From assembly GCF_016901735.1 (NCBI RefSeq), contig NZ_JACLZC010000015.1:1-51377 (forward strand): 51,377 nucleotides of DNA, given 5' to 3'. Under the pieces are notes generated by a model that saw nothing but the letters and a program-made list of their open reading frames with translations, ran no database searches and was not told the origin of the DNA. Position 1 is the stretch's first letter; every line of letters starts with the position of its first letter. Both the position numbers and the translations under genes were made by a program. Positions 1 to 7,928 of this stretch are shown here, piece by piece. This stretch comes from Pseudoflavonifractor phocaeensis (GTDB taxonomy: Bacteria > Bacillota > Clostridia > Oscillospirales > Oscillospiraceae).

Positions 1-399
1 CTCCCCGCCCTCGTTCACCGGCCGGACCTCCACCCCCAGCGCCGGGAACACTTCCTCCAACAGCGCGCAGGTCTCCACCCAGTCCCGTCCCAGCCGGGAC
101 AGGTCCTTCACCACCACACAGTCGCCCTTCCCCTGCCGGAGGTAGGCCATCATCCCCTGAAACCCCGGCCGCCGGAAATGGACGCCGGACACCCCGTTGT
201 CCCGGAACACCGCCGCCTCCTCCAGCCGGTCCCGATGCCCGTCCAGATAGCCCCGCAGCAGCGCCACCTGCACCTCCAGGCTGTCCCCCGCCGCAAGGCC
301 GTTATCCGCCGCCGACAGCCTGGCATAGAGCACCGCTCTCCTCCGCCGCTCCGCCGGAGGTTCCGCCTCCGCCGTCCTTCTCCTGCTTTTTCGCGCCAT
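1..399 (-). CDS. Large serine recombinase, N-terminal part (cut by window edge)
   Basis: Reading leftward from ATG at 399 gives 133 codons without a stop before the window ends, so the C-terminal part is missing. The start has a good Shine-Dalgarno site (AAGGAGG about 8 bases upstream). The protein begins with an Arg/Lys-rich tail, then the resolvase catalytic core: YARLS with the presumed nucleophile Ser29, followed by the DCVVVKDLSRLGRD motif near residue 95. This is the resolvase/invertase domain of large serine recombinases, which cut and rejoin att sites of prophages, skin-like and integrative elements. It diverges from a second serine recombinase at 653-2167. Recombination zinc-ribbon and coiled-coil parts would lie outside the window. 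Confidence 0.9.
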   Translation of the reverse strand, partial: MARKSRRRTAEAEPPAERRRRAVLYARLSAADNGLAAGDSLEVQVALLRGYLDGHRDRLEEAAVFRDNGVSGVHFRRPGFQGMMAYLRQGKGDCVVVKDLSRLGRDWVETCALLEEVFPALGVEVRPVNEGGE

Positions 400-477
400 T
401 GTCACCCCTCCTTATCCGATGCAACAGTCTATTCCCCGCCTTTCCCGCATAGACTGCCGGGAAAGGTGGGATGTGAA

Positions 478-666
478 GTGGAACCTATCACCCTGGAGGA
501 GCTGGAACGCCGGCTGGACGGCGGCGAAGAGGGGCGCCGGCTGGCGGCGGAGCGGCTTGGCGTGGACGGCCGGCTGTGCTGGGACGGCGTGACGGTGACC
601 CTGGTCTTTGACCCGGAGGGCCCCACCCTGGAACAGCTTCTGGAGGACGCCGGTGGACCGGCCTGA
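478..666 (+). CDS. Small hypothetical protein between two recombinases
   Basis: A 62-residue acidic protein starting at GTG 478 (AAAGGTGGG about 6 bases upstream). An in-frame GTG at 466 is an alternative start. Its stop at 664-666 overlaps the GTG start of the following recombinase at 653, an arrangement that suggests translational coupling. The protein has a charged helix-like first half (TLEELERRL) and a possible beta-strand second half (WDGVTVTLVFD). I do not recognise a family. Its place directly before a recombinase suggests an accessory role, for example directionality control, but this is only inferred from position. Confidence 0.55.
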   Translation: MEPITLEELERRLDGGEEGRRLAAERLGVDGRLCWDGVTVTLVFDPEGPTLEQLLEDAGGPA

Positions 667-2167
667 AAAAATCTGGCGGTGCGCCTCCTACCTGCGTCTC
701 TCCCGGGAGGACGGCGCCCCGGGAGAGAGCGAGAGCATCGCCGGACAGCGGGCGCTGATCGACTGTTTCCTGGCCCAACGGCCTCAGCTGCGCCTTACGG
801 CGGAGTTCGTGGACGACGGCTGGAGCGGCGTGCGCTTCGACCGCCCCGGCTTGCAGGCCCTGCTGGACCAGGTCCGCGCCGGCGCGGTGGACTGCGTCGT
901 GGTCAAGGACCTCTCCCGCTTCGGGCGCAACTACATCGAGACGGGCCGCTATCTGGAGCGTATTTTCCCCGCTCTGGGGGTGCGCTTTCTCTCGGTGACG
1001 GAGGAATATGACAGCCTCGCCTGCCGCCGGTCGGGAGACGGTCTGCTGCTGGCCTTCCGCAGCCTCATCAACGACGCGTACAGCCGGGACCTGTCGGTCA
1101 AGGCCAGGGCACAGCGGAGCGTCCGCCGTCAACAGGGGGTCTATCTGGGCCCCTGCCCCCTCTACGGCTATATCCGGGACCCGGCCTGCCCCCAGCGCCT
1201 CGCCCCCGACCCGGAGGCCGCCGCCACCGTGGCCCTCCTCTTTTTCTGGAAGCTGTGCGGCGCCAGCGAGGGCGCCATGGCCCGCTGGCTGGAACATCTG
1301 GGCGCCCCCTCCCCCCTGGAGTATCACCGCCTCATGGGCCGCAGCCTGTACACTCCCTTCCAGCGCCGTCCCCGGGCGGCCTGGTGTCCCCAGACGGTGG
1401 GGCGTATCCTGCGGGAGGAGACCTACGCCGGCGTTTTGTCCCAGGGCCGGTCCTATACCCCCAATTATAAACTCACCCGCCGTCTCTCCCGCCCGCCGGA
1501 GGCGTGGAGCCGCACGGAACACGCCCACCCGCCCCTGGTATCCCCCGCTCTTTTTGCCCGGGTCAGCCAGCTTTTGGGCCGGGATACCCGAGCCGCCCCG
1601 GGACGGTCCGCCCTCTATCTCCTCTCCGGCCTGCTGCGCTGTCCCTGCGGGCGGTGGATGGTCCGCCGGCCGGTCCAATCGGGCGGACGGCGCTACGTCT
1701 ACTGGGTGTGTCCTGTCTGCGCCGGCGTGCGGCGGCGGGAATCCGCCCTGCTGGATCTGCTGGGCCGGGTGTTTGCCCTGCTCTTCCGGCTGTGGAGCGT
1801 CTCTCCCCCCGCGCCCATGACCATGCCCGCCGGGCACTGGTGGGAGGCCCAGCGGGCCGCCAACCGGCGGCGCATCGGCCAGTACCGGCAGCTGGACCGC
1901 CGTCTGGCGGAGGACCTGGCCGCGGGGCGTCTGACCGCCGGCGGGGCGGAGCCCATCCTGACCCTCAACCGCCGCCTGGCGCGGGAGGCCGCGGAGGCCC
2001 TGGACCGCCTGGCCGCACCCTCCCCGCCTCCCTGGACGGCGGAGCTTCCTGTCCTCCCTCTGCCCGGCGGCGGGCAGCTCTCCCGGGCGGGGCTGGCCCT
2101 GCTCCTGGACCGGGCCGAGCCGGCGGAAGGAGGCGGATGGGTGCTCCGCCTGCGCTGCCGCCGATAA
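653..2167 (+). CDS. Large serine recombinase (resolvase, recombinase and zinc-ribbon domains)
   Basis: A 504-residue site-specific serine recombinase. The start is taken as GTG 653 because GGAGG lies 6 bases upstream; an in-frame ATG at 608 has no comparable site. The resolvase core begins at once with YLRLS (Ser17 the likely nucleophile), then ESIAGQ and the DCVVVKDLSRFGRNY motif near residue 90. A recombinase domain follows (about 165-300, with GYIRDP and ILREETYAG). A zinc ribbon follows (about 335-380, with CPCG and CPVC pairs), then an Arg-rich C-terminal region. It looks intact and probably active. It is divergent from the partial recombinase at 1-399. Such enzymes drive excision and integration of skin elements, prophages and conjugative elements. 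Confidence 0.92.
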   Translation: MDRPEKIWRCASYLRLSREDGAPGESESIAGQRALIDCFLAQRPQLRLTAEFVDDGWSGVRFDRPGLQALLDQVRAGAVDCVVVKDLSRFGRNYIETGRYLERIFPALGVRFLSVTEEYDSLACRRSGDGLLLAFRSLINDAYSRDLSVKARAQRSVRRQQGVYLGPCPLYGYIRDPACPQRLAPDPEAAATVALLFFWKLCGASEGAMARWLEHLGAPSPLEYHRLMGRSLYTPFQRRPRAAWCPQTVGRILREETYAGVLSQGRSYTPNYKLTRRLSRPPEAWSRTEHAHPPLVSPALFARVSQLLGRDTRAAPGRSALYLLSGLLRCPCGRWMVRRPVQSGGRRYVYWVCPVCAGVRRRESALLDLLGRVFALLFRLWSVSPPAPMTMPAGHWWEAQRAANRRRIGQYRQLDRRLAEDLAAGRLTAGGAEPILTLNRRLAREAAEALDRLAAPSPPPWTAELPVLPLPGGGQLSRAGLALLLDRAEPAEGGGWVLRLRCRR

Positions 2168-2169
2168 CA

Positions 2170-2216
2170 AAAAAGCGTCTCCACAGACGATCTGTCCGTG
2201 GAGACGCAATTTTTTA
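2170..2216. terminator. Bidirectional terminator between convergent genes
   Basis: Perfect 10-bp inverted repeat (2175-2184 and 2198-2207, arm GCGTCTCCAC) with a 13-base loop, an A run before it and a T run after it. It fits termination of both the recombinase (+) and the symporter (-). Confidence 0.85.
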
Positions 2217-2241
2217 CTGTGTCAGAGGGTCAGGGAGCGAC

Positions 2242-3996
2242 TCAGTCCGCCTGTTGGAGCGACTCAGGCACCTTGTCGATCTTCATGGCTTCTTCCACGC
2301 TCATGCCTTTGGCGATGGCTTCCTTACGCATGGCGTTGATGATACGGATCTCCTTCATGCGCTCGCCGGTGAGGGAGTAACCCTTCATCGCAATGAGGGT
2401 GGCGGCCCAGGCAATCATGGGGATGACACAGAAGAGGACGATGACCACCACGTTCATGCCCTCGGTATAGGGCGTGGCCTTGGTGGGCAAGGTCTCAAGG
2501 CCGATGAAGGACACCGCAACGCCCACCACCGTGGCCGACAGGGAGGACACCAGCTTGTCCACCAGTGAGAAGAGGGTGCCCATGATGCCGGGCACGAAGT
2601 TGCCGGTGCGGTAGGTCTCGTAGTCGGCGCAGTCGGCCACCATGGGAATGGGCATATCGGCGGTGGCGTAGTAAGCGCCGTAGCCCACACCAAAGAAGAG
2701 GATAAACAAGATGGTATAGAGGTTGATGGTCAGGTGGAACCCGCCCTCAGTGGAGTAGAGAGACAGGGCGAAGGGGTTTTCGGCCTCGGGATCGTTCACA
2801 AGGCCCACGCCCTTACACTCGGGACAGGCCACGGTGCCCTCACCCTTACACTCCTTACACTCCGCGCCGTCCACGGCGCCGGTTCCGCCGCAGTCCACAC
2901 ACTGGACCACACCGCTGCCGGCGCACTCCGTGTTGGGACAGGTAATCTGAGGCGTGCGCTGCCACATCATCAGCAGCACAAACACACCGATATAACACAC
3001 CAGAGCCACCGCCACATAGCGCATCAGGGAGGCCCGCTGGCCGTGCTTCTGAGAGGTGCGGACCGTCAGGCCGAAGAAGGGCACAGCGCACACATAGCCC
3101 AGCACCATCATGGGCAGGTAGAGCACGTCGTAGTTGCCCATCATGCAGGAGTAGAGCATGGCCAGCACGGTGAGGTTGGTGGCGATAGACAGCGCCAGCT
3201 TGCAGCCGCCGCCGGCAACCATCAGGCGCTGAAGGGGCTTGTTGGAGCGGATGATGGCCAGATACTCGGAGACCTTGACCTTCTCGCTCTTGGAGGCGCC
3301 CAGACCGAAGTACTTGGGCTGGTCCTTCTCCCAAATGCCGATGATGGCCAGGACGGTCAGAATCACGGAAACCACGATGCCGATGGGGGTCATGGCGGCG
3401 AACCAGCTCTGGTTGTAGTCGCCGAACATGGTGTCACCGGCCAGGATGGGACCGATAAACTGCATCACGCCCATGCCGGCCAGAGAACCCACGGTGTTGA
3501 AGATGGTGAACAGGGGGCGCTGCTTGGGGTCGTCGGTCAAAACGGCTTGGGCGGCGCGGGTAACGGAGGTCTGGAAGGTATAGCCGATGACCCACACCGC
3601 GTACAAAAGCACGAAGGCCACATAGCGCAGCCACATCATGCTCTCCGGGATAAAGGGGGTCAGGATATAGAGCGCAATCACGGACACCGCCATGGTGATA
3701 CAGCCGATGGCCATAAACGGGCGGAATTTACCGAATTTACCGTTGGTACGGTCCATCAGCGCGCCGATGATGGGGTCGGTGATGGCGTCAAAGATGCGCA
3801 TGCCGGTCACCATGAAGGACGCAAAGACCATGCCCAGACCCAGGACCACGTTGCCGAAGGTGGCAATATAGGTCAGAATCAGAACGTAATAGACGTTGGT
3901 GGCGCCGTTATTCAGCGGGAACAGCACCAGCTGATAGGGCTTTGCCCGGTTCAGGGTTCCTCCCGGACTTCCGGAAGGAGCGGACTCTTTTTTCAT
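2242..3996 (-). CDS. GPH-family (MelB-like) sugar:cation symporter with cysteine-rich insert
   Basis: A 584-residue multispanning membrane protein. ATG 3996 is chosen over the longer frame because AAAAGGAGAG lies just upstream. The first half has GPH/MelB-type features (RIFDAITDPIIGALMDRT; KFGKFRPF). The motif VADCADYETYRTG lies near residue 460. GPH proteins import glycosides, pentosides or hexuronides with Na+ or H+. It is the last gene of the GH2-GH3 operon, so it probably imports the released sugar or oligosaccharide. The odd part is residues about 351-398: four CxxC-like modules (CPNTECAGSG, CVDCGGTG, CKECKGEG, CPECKGVG) like a DnaJ zinc-binding domain. They are inserted between two membrane helices, in what MelB topology would make an external loop. 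Family length is normally about 450-500, so the insert explains much of the extra length. Confidence 0.88.
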   Translation of the reverse strand: MKKESAPSGSPGGTLNRAKPYQLVLFPLNNGATNVYYVLILTYIATFGNVVLGLGMVFASFMVTGMRIFDAITDPIIGALMDRTNGKFGKFRPFMAIGCITMAVSVIALYILTPFIPESMMWLRYVAFVLLYAVWVIGYTFQTSVTRAAQAVLTDDPKQRPLFTIFNTVGSLAGMGVMQFIGPILAGDTMFGDYNQSWFAAMTPIGIVVSVILTVLAIIGIWEKDQPKYFGLGASKSEKVKVSEYLAIIRSNKPLQRLMVAGGGCKLALSIATNLTVLAMLYSCMMGNYDVLYLPMMVLGYVCAVPFFGLTVRTSQKHGQRASLMRYVAVALVCYIGVFVLLMMWQRTPQITCPNTECAGSGVVQCVDCGGTGAVDGAECKECKGEGTVACPECKGVGLVNDPEAENPFALSLYSTEGGFHLTINLYTILFILFFGVGYGAYYATADMPIPMVADCADYETYRTGNFVPGIMGTLFSLVDKLVSSLSATVVGVAVSFIGLETLPTKATPYTEGMNVVVIVLFCVIPMIAWAATLIAMKGYSLTGERMKEIRIINAMRKEAIAKGMSVEEAMKIDKVPESLQQAD

Positions 3997-4040
3997 CGAT
4001 AACTCTCCTTTTCCTCTCTGGCGGGTTATGAATACGGCAA

Positions 4041-4071
4041 GCTCCCCCACCCCGTCCTGGGGCGGGGGAGC
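4041..4071 (-). other. GC-rich intercistronic hairpin
   Basis: Inverted repeat of 13 positions with one mismatch (arms 4041-4053 and 4059-4071, loop GTCCT) between the small membrane protein and the symporter gene. No T run follows on the minus strand, so it is more likely an mRNA-stabilising or processing hairpin than a terminator. Confidence 0.6.
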
Positions 4072-4115
4072 GCTCAGGTTTTTGCTTTGGCCGGAAGCGC
4101 AGTGGAACTGCTGCC

Positions 4116-4556
4116 TCAGGCGGTTTCCTTCACGGACTTGGTGAAGCTACCGATGATGAGGAACACAATGCCCACCAGCAGGCAGACCCACGCGGCCACG
4201 CTGACATAGAAGATGTTCCAGCCAGCGGTGTTGTTGGCGTTGTAGGAGAACAGACCGGCAATCAGCATGACGCGCTGAATGGCGGCGCCGCCCAGGGTGT
4301 ACATATAGAGGGCGATGGCGCCCAGCACGGCGGCGGCGGAGATCAGGTCGGAGTTGCCGCGGCGGTTGGGGAGATAGGCGGCCACGGCCACCAGGATGAC
4401 GCCGATGATGCCGGCCACCGCCAGAACGGTGATGTTGGGCAGGGCGTTGTCCACGGTCATGGTGCTGCTGACGATGGTGAGAATCACACCGGCGATGCCC
4501 AGGATCGCGGCAAGCACATTGCAATAGAAGGCAGGTCCTTGATTCTTGATATTCAT
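4116..4556 (-). CDS. Small four-helix membrane protein of the glycoside operon
   Basis: A 146-residue protein starting at ATG 4556 (AAGGAGGGGAATGAT upstream). It has about four hydrophobic helices: residues about 10-35, 42-62, 72-95 and 115-140. A charged turn YLPNRRGNSD lies between helices two and three. It sits 13 bases after the GH3 gene and before the symporter gene, so it is co-transcribed with both. I do not recognise its family. The operon position suggests a membrane partner of the anchored GH3 or of the symporter; nothing in the sequence shows an enzyme function. Confidence 0.75.
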   Translation of the reverse strand: MNIKNQGPAFYCNVLAAILGIAGVILTIVSSTMTVDNALPNITVLAVAGIIGVILVAVAAYLPNRRGNSDLISAAAVLGAIALYMYTLGGAAIQRVMLIAGLFSYNANNTAGWNIFYVSVAAWVCLLVGIVFLIIGSFTKSVKETA

Positions 4557-4569
4557 ATCATTCCCCTCC

Positions 4570-7500
4570 TTACTTCTTCTTGCCCTTGGAGGACAGGACG
4601 TACATAGCGGCACTGGCCACCATCAGCACGGCGGAGATGCCGCCCACGGCGTAATAAGTGGCACGCCACCAGGTCATCTGGCTCTCAGTGTGGGTGGTGG
4701 CATTGTAGCGGTTCATCAGATGGCTCTCGGTCCAGGCATAGATGTTCTTGTGGACCGCATCCTTCAGCTTGAGCTGCAGGTTGGCGTCGCCGTCGATCAG
4801 GTGGGCGTTCAGGCCCACGCCCTCGATCAGGTTCTGGAACAGGTTGGAGCTCTCCAGGGTGGTGGCGCCGTAGAAGCCGGACTGGCCGCGGGTGTCGAAG
4901 CAGGTGGTGCCGGAGTTCAGCACGGCAGTCCACAGGTCCACGTCGTCATAGATGTCGGTAACAGCGTAGCCGATGAAGCCCCACTCGTTGGCCAGGATCT
5001 CGGTCATCAGGCCCTCGCTGGTGGTGCACTCGATGGAGCCGATCTTAGAGAAGGAGGTCATCAGGCCGCGCATGCCGGCGTCATACTCCTCGGTATCGTA
5101 CTTGGTGGCCTCAAAGGCGATCTGATAGGCGCGCAGCTCCACCTCGCGGGCACGCTGCTCGGTCATGTAGGGGGACACGCCGCCGCGCTCGGACTCCTGG
5201 TCGTTGAAGGCAAAGTGCTTGGGGGCGGCGACCAGGCCATACTCCAGCGCGCCGATGGCAAACTCCATGGCGGCCACGCCGGACAGGACGGGATCCTCGG
5301 AGTAATACTCGCCGTTACGGCCGTTGTAAGCGTGACGGTGGGTGTTCAGGCCGGGGCCCCACAGGATGTTGATGCCGGTGAAGAGGGACTCGATGCCGGT
5401 GAAGACGCCCAGCTCGTACATGAGCTCGGGGTTAAAGGTAGAGGCGCCGATGGGGGCGTTGGCAAACACCTCGGGATGCCAGCTGCCGTTGACGTCGCTG
5501 GCGGGGATGGCCCAGGGGGCGTTGGGGTCCTTGGAGGCGTTGAGGGCCACGGCGATGCCGTTACCGGCGTTTTCCGTCATGTAGGTCTCCACGGTGCCGA
5601 TGGAATCCGCGCCGGGGATGGACGGGCCGCCGAAGCTGAAGATGTACATGGCCTCTTCCAGCGTCAGCTGATCCAGCAGCTGATCCCACTTGGGATCGTC
5701 ATAGGGCACGCCGTACATCTCGTAGAACTGGATGCCGTTGTCCGCGCCCCAGACAATGTCGGAGGTGTCGTCGCTGGTCTGGAGGGTATAGGTCTTGCCG
5801 TTGAGGTTGTTGATGAGCTCCTCATTGGTGAGGGTCATGGCGTCATAGGACTTGGGGTAAGTACCGGCCCAGTCGGTACGGGACAGGTAGGTAACCTCGC
5901 CGGGCTGATAGTAGTTCCAGTCGGCATAGGGCAGCTGGTTGTGGATGGGATAGCCGGTCTTGGACACGGAGAACATGGTCTTGGAGATGAAGTCCTCGGT
6001 GATGTTCACCATGTAGGCCTGCTGGGCATTGCCGACGCCCACCATGCGGGTGGCGTCCATGCCCTGGGCGGCCATGATGTGGTTCAGGGCGTCGTGGGCG
6101 CCGTTGCCCACGGAGAAGTAGTAGTCGCCGGGATCCATGATGTAGGTGCCGGTGGTGCCGTCGCCGTTGTCATAGGTCTCGTCATAGCTGGCGATGTACT
6201 GGAGGTCCACCTTCACGGGGATGACCTCGGACTCGCCGGGCTGCAGCTCGCTGCTCTTCTCAAAGTTGAGCAGCTGGATGGCAGACTTCTCTACACCGCC
6301 GGGGGTGTAGGGCGCCTGGCCGTAGATCTGAACGGGGGTCTTGCCGGCCACGTCGCCGGTGTTGGTCACGCGGACGTTGAAGGTGGCATAGGCGTTGGGC
6401 GCGCCGGTCTCGGGATCGGTGCTGATGTCAAACTGGGGCTCGCCCTCAAAGGCGAAGGAGAAGTCGGTGTAGCTCATGCCGTAGCCGAAGCCGTAGGTGA
6501 CCTCGTTGTCGTAGTTCCACTCGGTGGTGGAGGCATAAGCGCCGGTGGGATCGGTGGCGTTGCCGGTGCCGGCCACGGCGTCATAGTAGCGGGTCTCGTA
6601 GTAACGGTAGCCCACGTAGATGCCCTCGGCCTCGATGGTGTAGGCGCCGGGCACGAAGCCCAGCACGCCGCCGGTACGGGTGATCTCTTCGGCAGTGTTG
6701 GTGTAGTACATCTTGCCCATGTTCTGCATAGCGGGGGCAGACATATTGTAGGTGGTGAAGATGTCGAACAGGCCGCCGGAGGGGCTGACACGGCCGCAGA
6801 GGATGTCGGCCACGCCCAGCATGCCGTAGCAGCCGGGGGCGCCGATCCACATGATGGCGTCAACCTCGGGGTCGTTCTTCAGCGTGCCGATCTCTACGGA
6901 GGAAGAGCTGGAGATCAGGACGATGACCTTGTCGGAGCACTGCTTGGCCAGCTCCACGGCGTCCAGCTCGTTCTGAGTCAGGGAGAGGGGCTCGTCATGC
7001 TCGAAGTCCAGGCCCTCGGCGATGCCGCCGGGCAGGAAGTCCTTGGACTCGGCGCTGGGACGGCCGAGCACCACGATGGCGGCGTCGCCATACTGGGCAA
7101 AGCTGTCCTGATAGCTGCCGTTCACGGCGGCGATCTCCTCCACGGAGGGCTCGCCGGGGTTGTAGACCTCTTCGGCGTTCTCGTTGTTGGCGTGGTTGTA
7201 GGTCTCGTTCAGCTTGTCATAGATCTCAACCATGGTGGGGTTAACATTGAAGCCCGCGCCCTCAAAATCGAACTCCTCACCGGTCCAGGACTCCATGGTC
7301 TTGTTGACGCTGGTGGCGACCTCACGGGAGGTGGCGTTGGTGTTCTGGGTGGTGGTGATGGTGTTGGCAAAATCCGTCCGGTTCTGGCTCAGCGCCTGCT
7401 CCAGGCTGATGTAGGGGCCCTGGGCCTTTACACCAAAGCTGGAACCCAGCAGGTTTACGTGGGAGCGGATGCCCAGCAGGGTGACATTGGAGCCACTGGA

Positions 7501-7827
7501 CAGGGGCAGGACGTTGTTGTCGTTCTTCAGCAGCACCGCGCCCTCGGCCACCTCACGGCGGTTGAGGTCCATGGCGGCCTGGATGAGAGCGGTGGAGTTG
7601 CCGGTGCCGTCCTCATTGAGGAGCTCGGCCGGCGGAGCAAACTTGTCGTACAGAGGGTTCTCCTCGGTGTTCTCGGAGACGGTCACCTCGCTGAGGGTGC
7701 CCAGGTAGGTGTCAATGGTGCCTGCGTTGGCCTCCAGGATGTTGCCCAGAAGGATGGAGAAAGCCAGGATGAAGCACATCAGGCTGCTCAGGCCCCGCCA
7801 CAACGCTTTTCTTTTCTTCTTTTCCAT
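4570..7827 (-). CDS. Membrane-anchored family 3 glycoside hydrolase with permuted domain order
   Basis: A 1085-residue enzyme. ATG 7827 has GAGGAGG upstream. An N-terminal hydrophobic segment (about 10-35) and a C-terminal membrane helix followed by GKKK (about 1055-1085) suggest it is held at the outer membrane face. The GH3 modules are in reversed order. The C-terminal-type domain comes first (EGAVLLKNDNNVLPL near 95; APGCYGMLGVADILCG near 330), then a fibronectin-like domain. The TIM-barrel domain comes last (GRNGEYYSEDP; K870-H871 in PKHF; probable nucleophile Asp958 in AVTDI). This order is known from Ruminococcus albus and Butyrivibrio beta-glucosidases. The likely role is trimming beta-glucosides or related substrates outside the cell before uptake by the symporter. 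The exact sugar specificity cannot be read. Confidence 0.92.
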   Translation of the reverse strand: MEKKKRKALWRGLSSLMCFILAFSILLGNILEANAGTIDTYLGTLSEVTVSENTEENPLYDKFAPPAELLNEDGTGNSTALIQAAMDLNRREVAEGAVLLKNDNNVLPLSSGSNVTLLGIRSHVNLLGSSFGVKAQGPYISLEQALSQNRTDFANTITTTQNTNATSREVATSVNKTMESWTGEEFDFEGAGFNVNPTMVEIYDKLNETYNHANNENAEEVYNPGEPSVEEIAAVNGSYQDSFAQYGDAAIVVLGRPSAESKDFLPGGIAEGLDFEHDEPLSLTQNELDAVELAKQCSDKVIVLISSSSSVEIGTLKNDPEVDAIMWIGAPGCYGMLGVADILCGRVSPSGGLFDIFTTYNMSAPAMQNMGKMYYTNTAEEITRTGGVLGFVPGAYTIEAEGIYVGYRYYETRYYDAVAGTGNATDPTGAYASTTEWNYDNEVTYGFGYGMSYTDFSFAFEGEPQFDISTDPETGAPNAYATFNVRVTNTGDVAGKTPVQIYGQAPYTPGGVEKSAIQLLNFEKSSELQPGESEVIPVKVDLQYIASYDETYDNGDGTTGTYIMDPGDYYFSVGNGAHDALNHIMAAQGMDATRMVGVGNAQQAYMVNITEDFISKTMFSVSKTGYPIHNQLPYADWNYYQPGEVTYLSRTDWAGTYPKSYDAMTLTNEELINNLNGKTYTLQTSDDTSDIVWGADNGIQFYEMYGVPYDDPKWDQLLDQLTLEEAMYIFSFGGPSIPGADSIGTVETYMTENAGNGIAVALNASKDPNAPWAIPASDVNGSWHPEVFANAPIGASTFNPELMYELGVFTGIESLFTGINILWGPGLNTHRHAYNGRNGEYYSEDPVLSGVAAMEFAIGALEYGLVAAPKHFAFNDQESERGGVSPYMTEQRAREVELRAYQIAFEATKYDTEEYDAGMRGLMTSFSKIGSIECTTSEGLMTEILANEWGFIGYAVTDIYDDVDLWTAVLNSGTTCFDTRGQSGFYGATTLESSNLFQNLIEGVGLNAHLIDGDANLQLKLKDAVHKNIYAWTESHLMNRYNATTHTESQMTWWRATYYAVGGISAVLMVASAAMYVLSSKGKKK

Positions 7828-7928
7828 AATTACGAAATTCCTCCTCTTTAACTCTGATTTTTTCTTCTTCCGCTTCGTCGGGCAGGCATCAGCTCCTCTC
7901 TCATGTCCCGTTTGGCGTGTCCTTTGGA

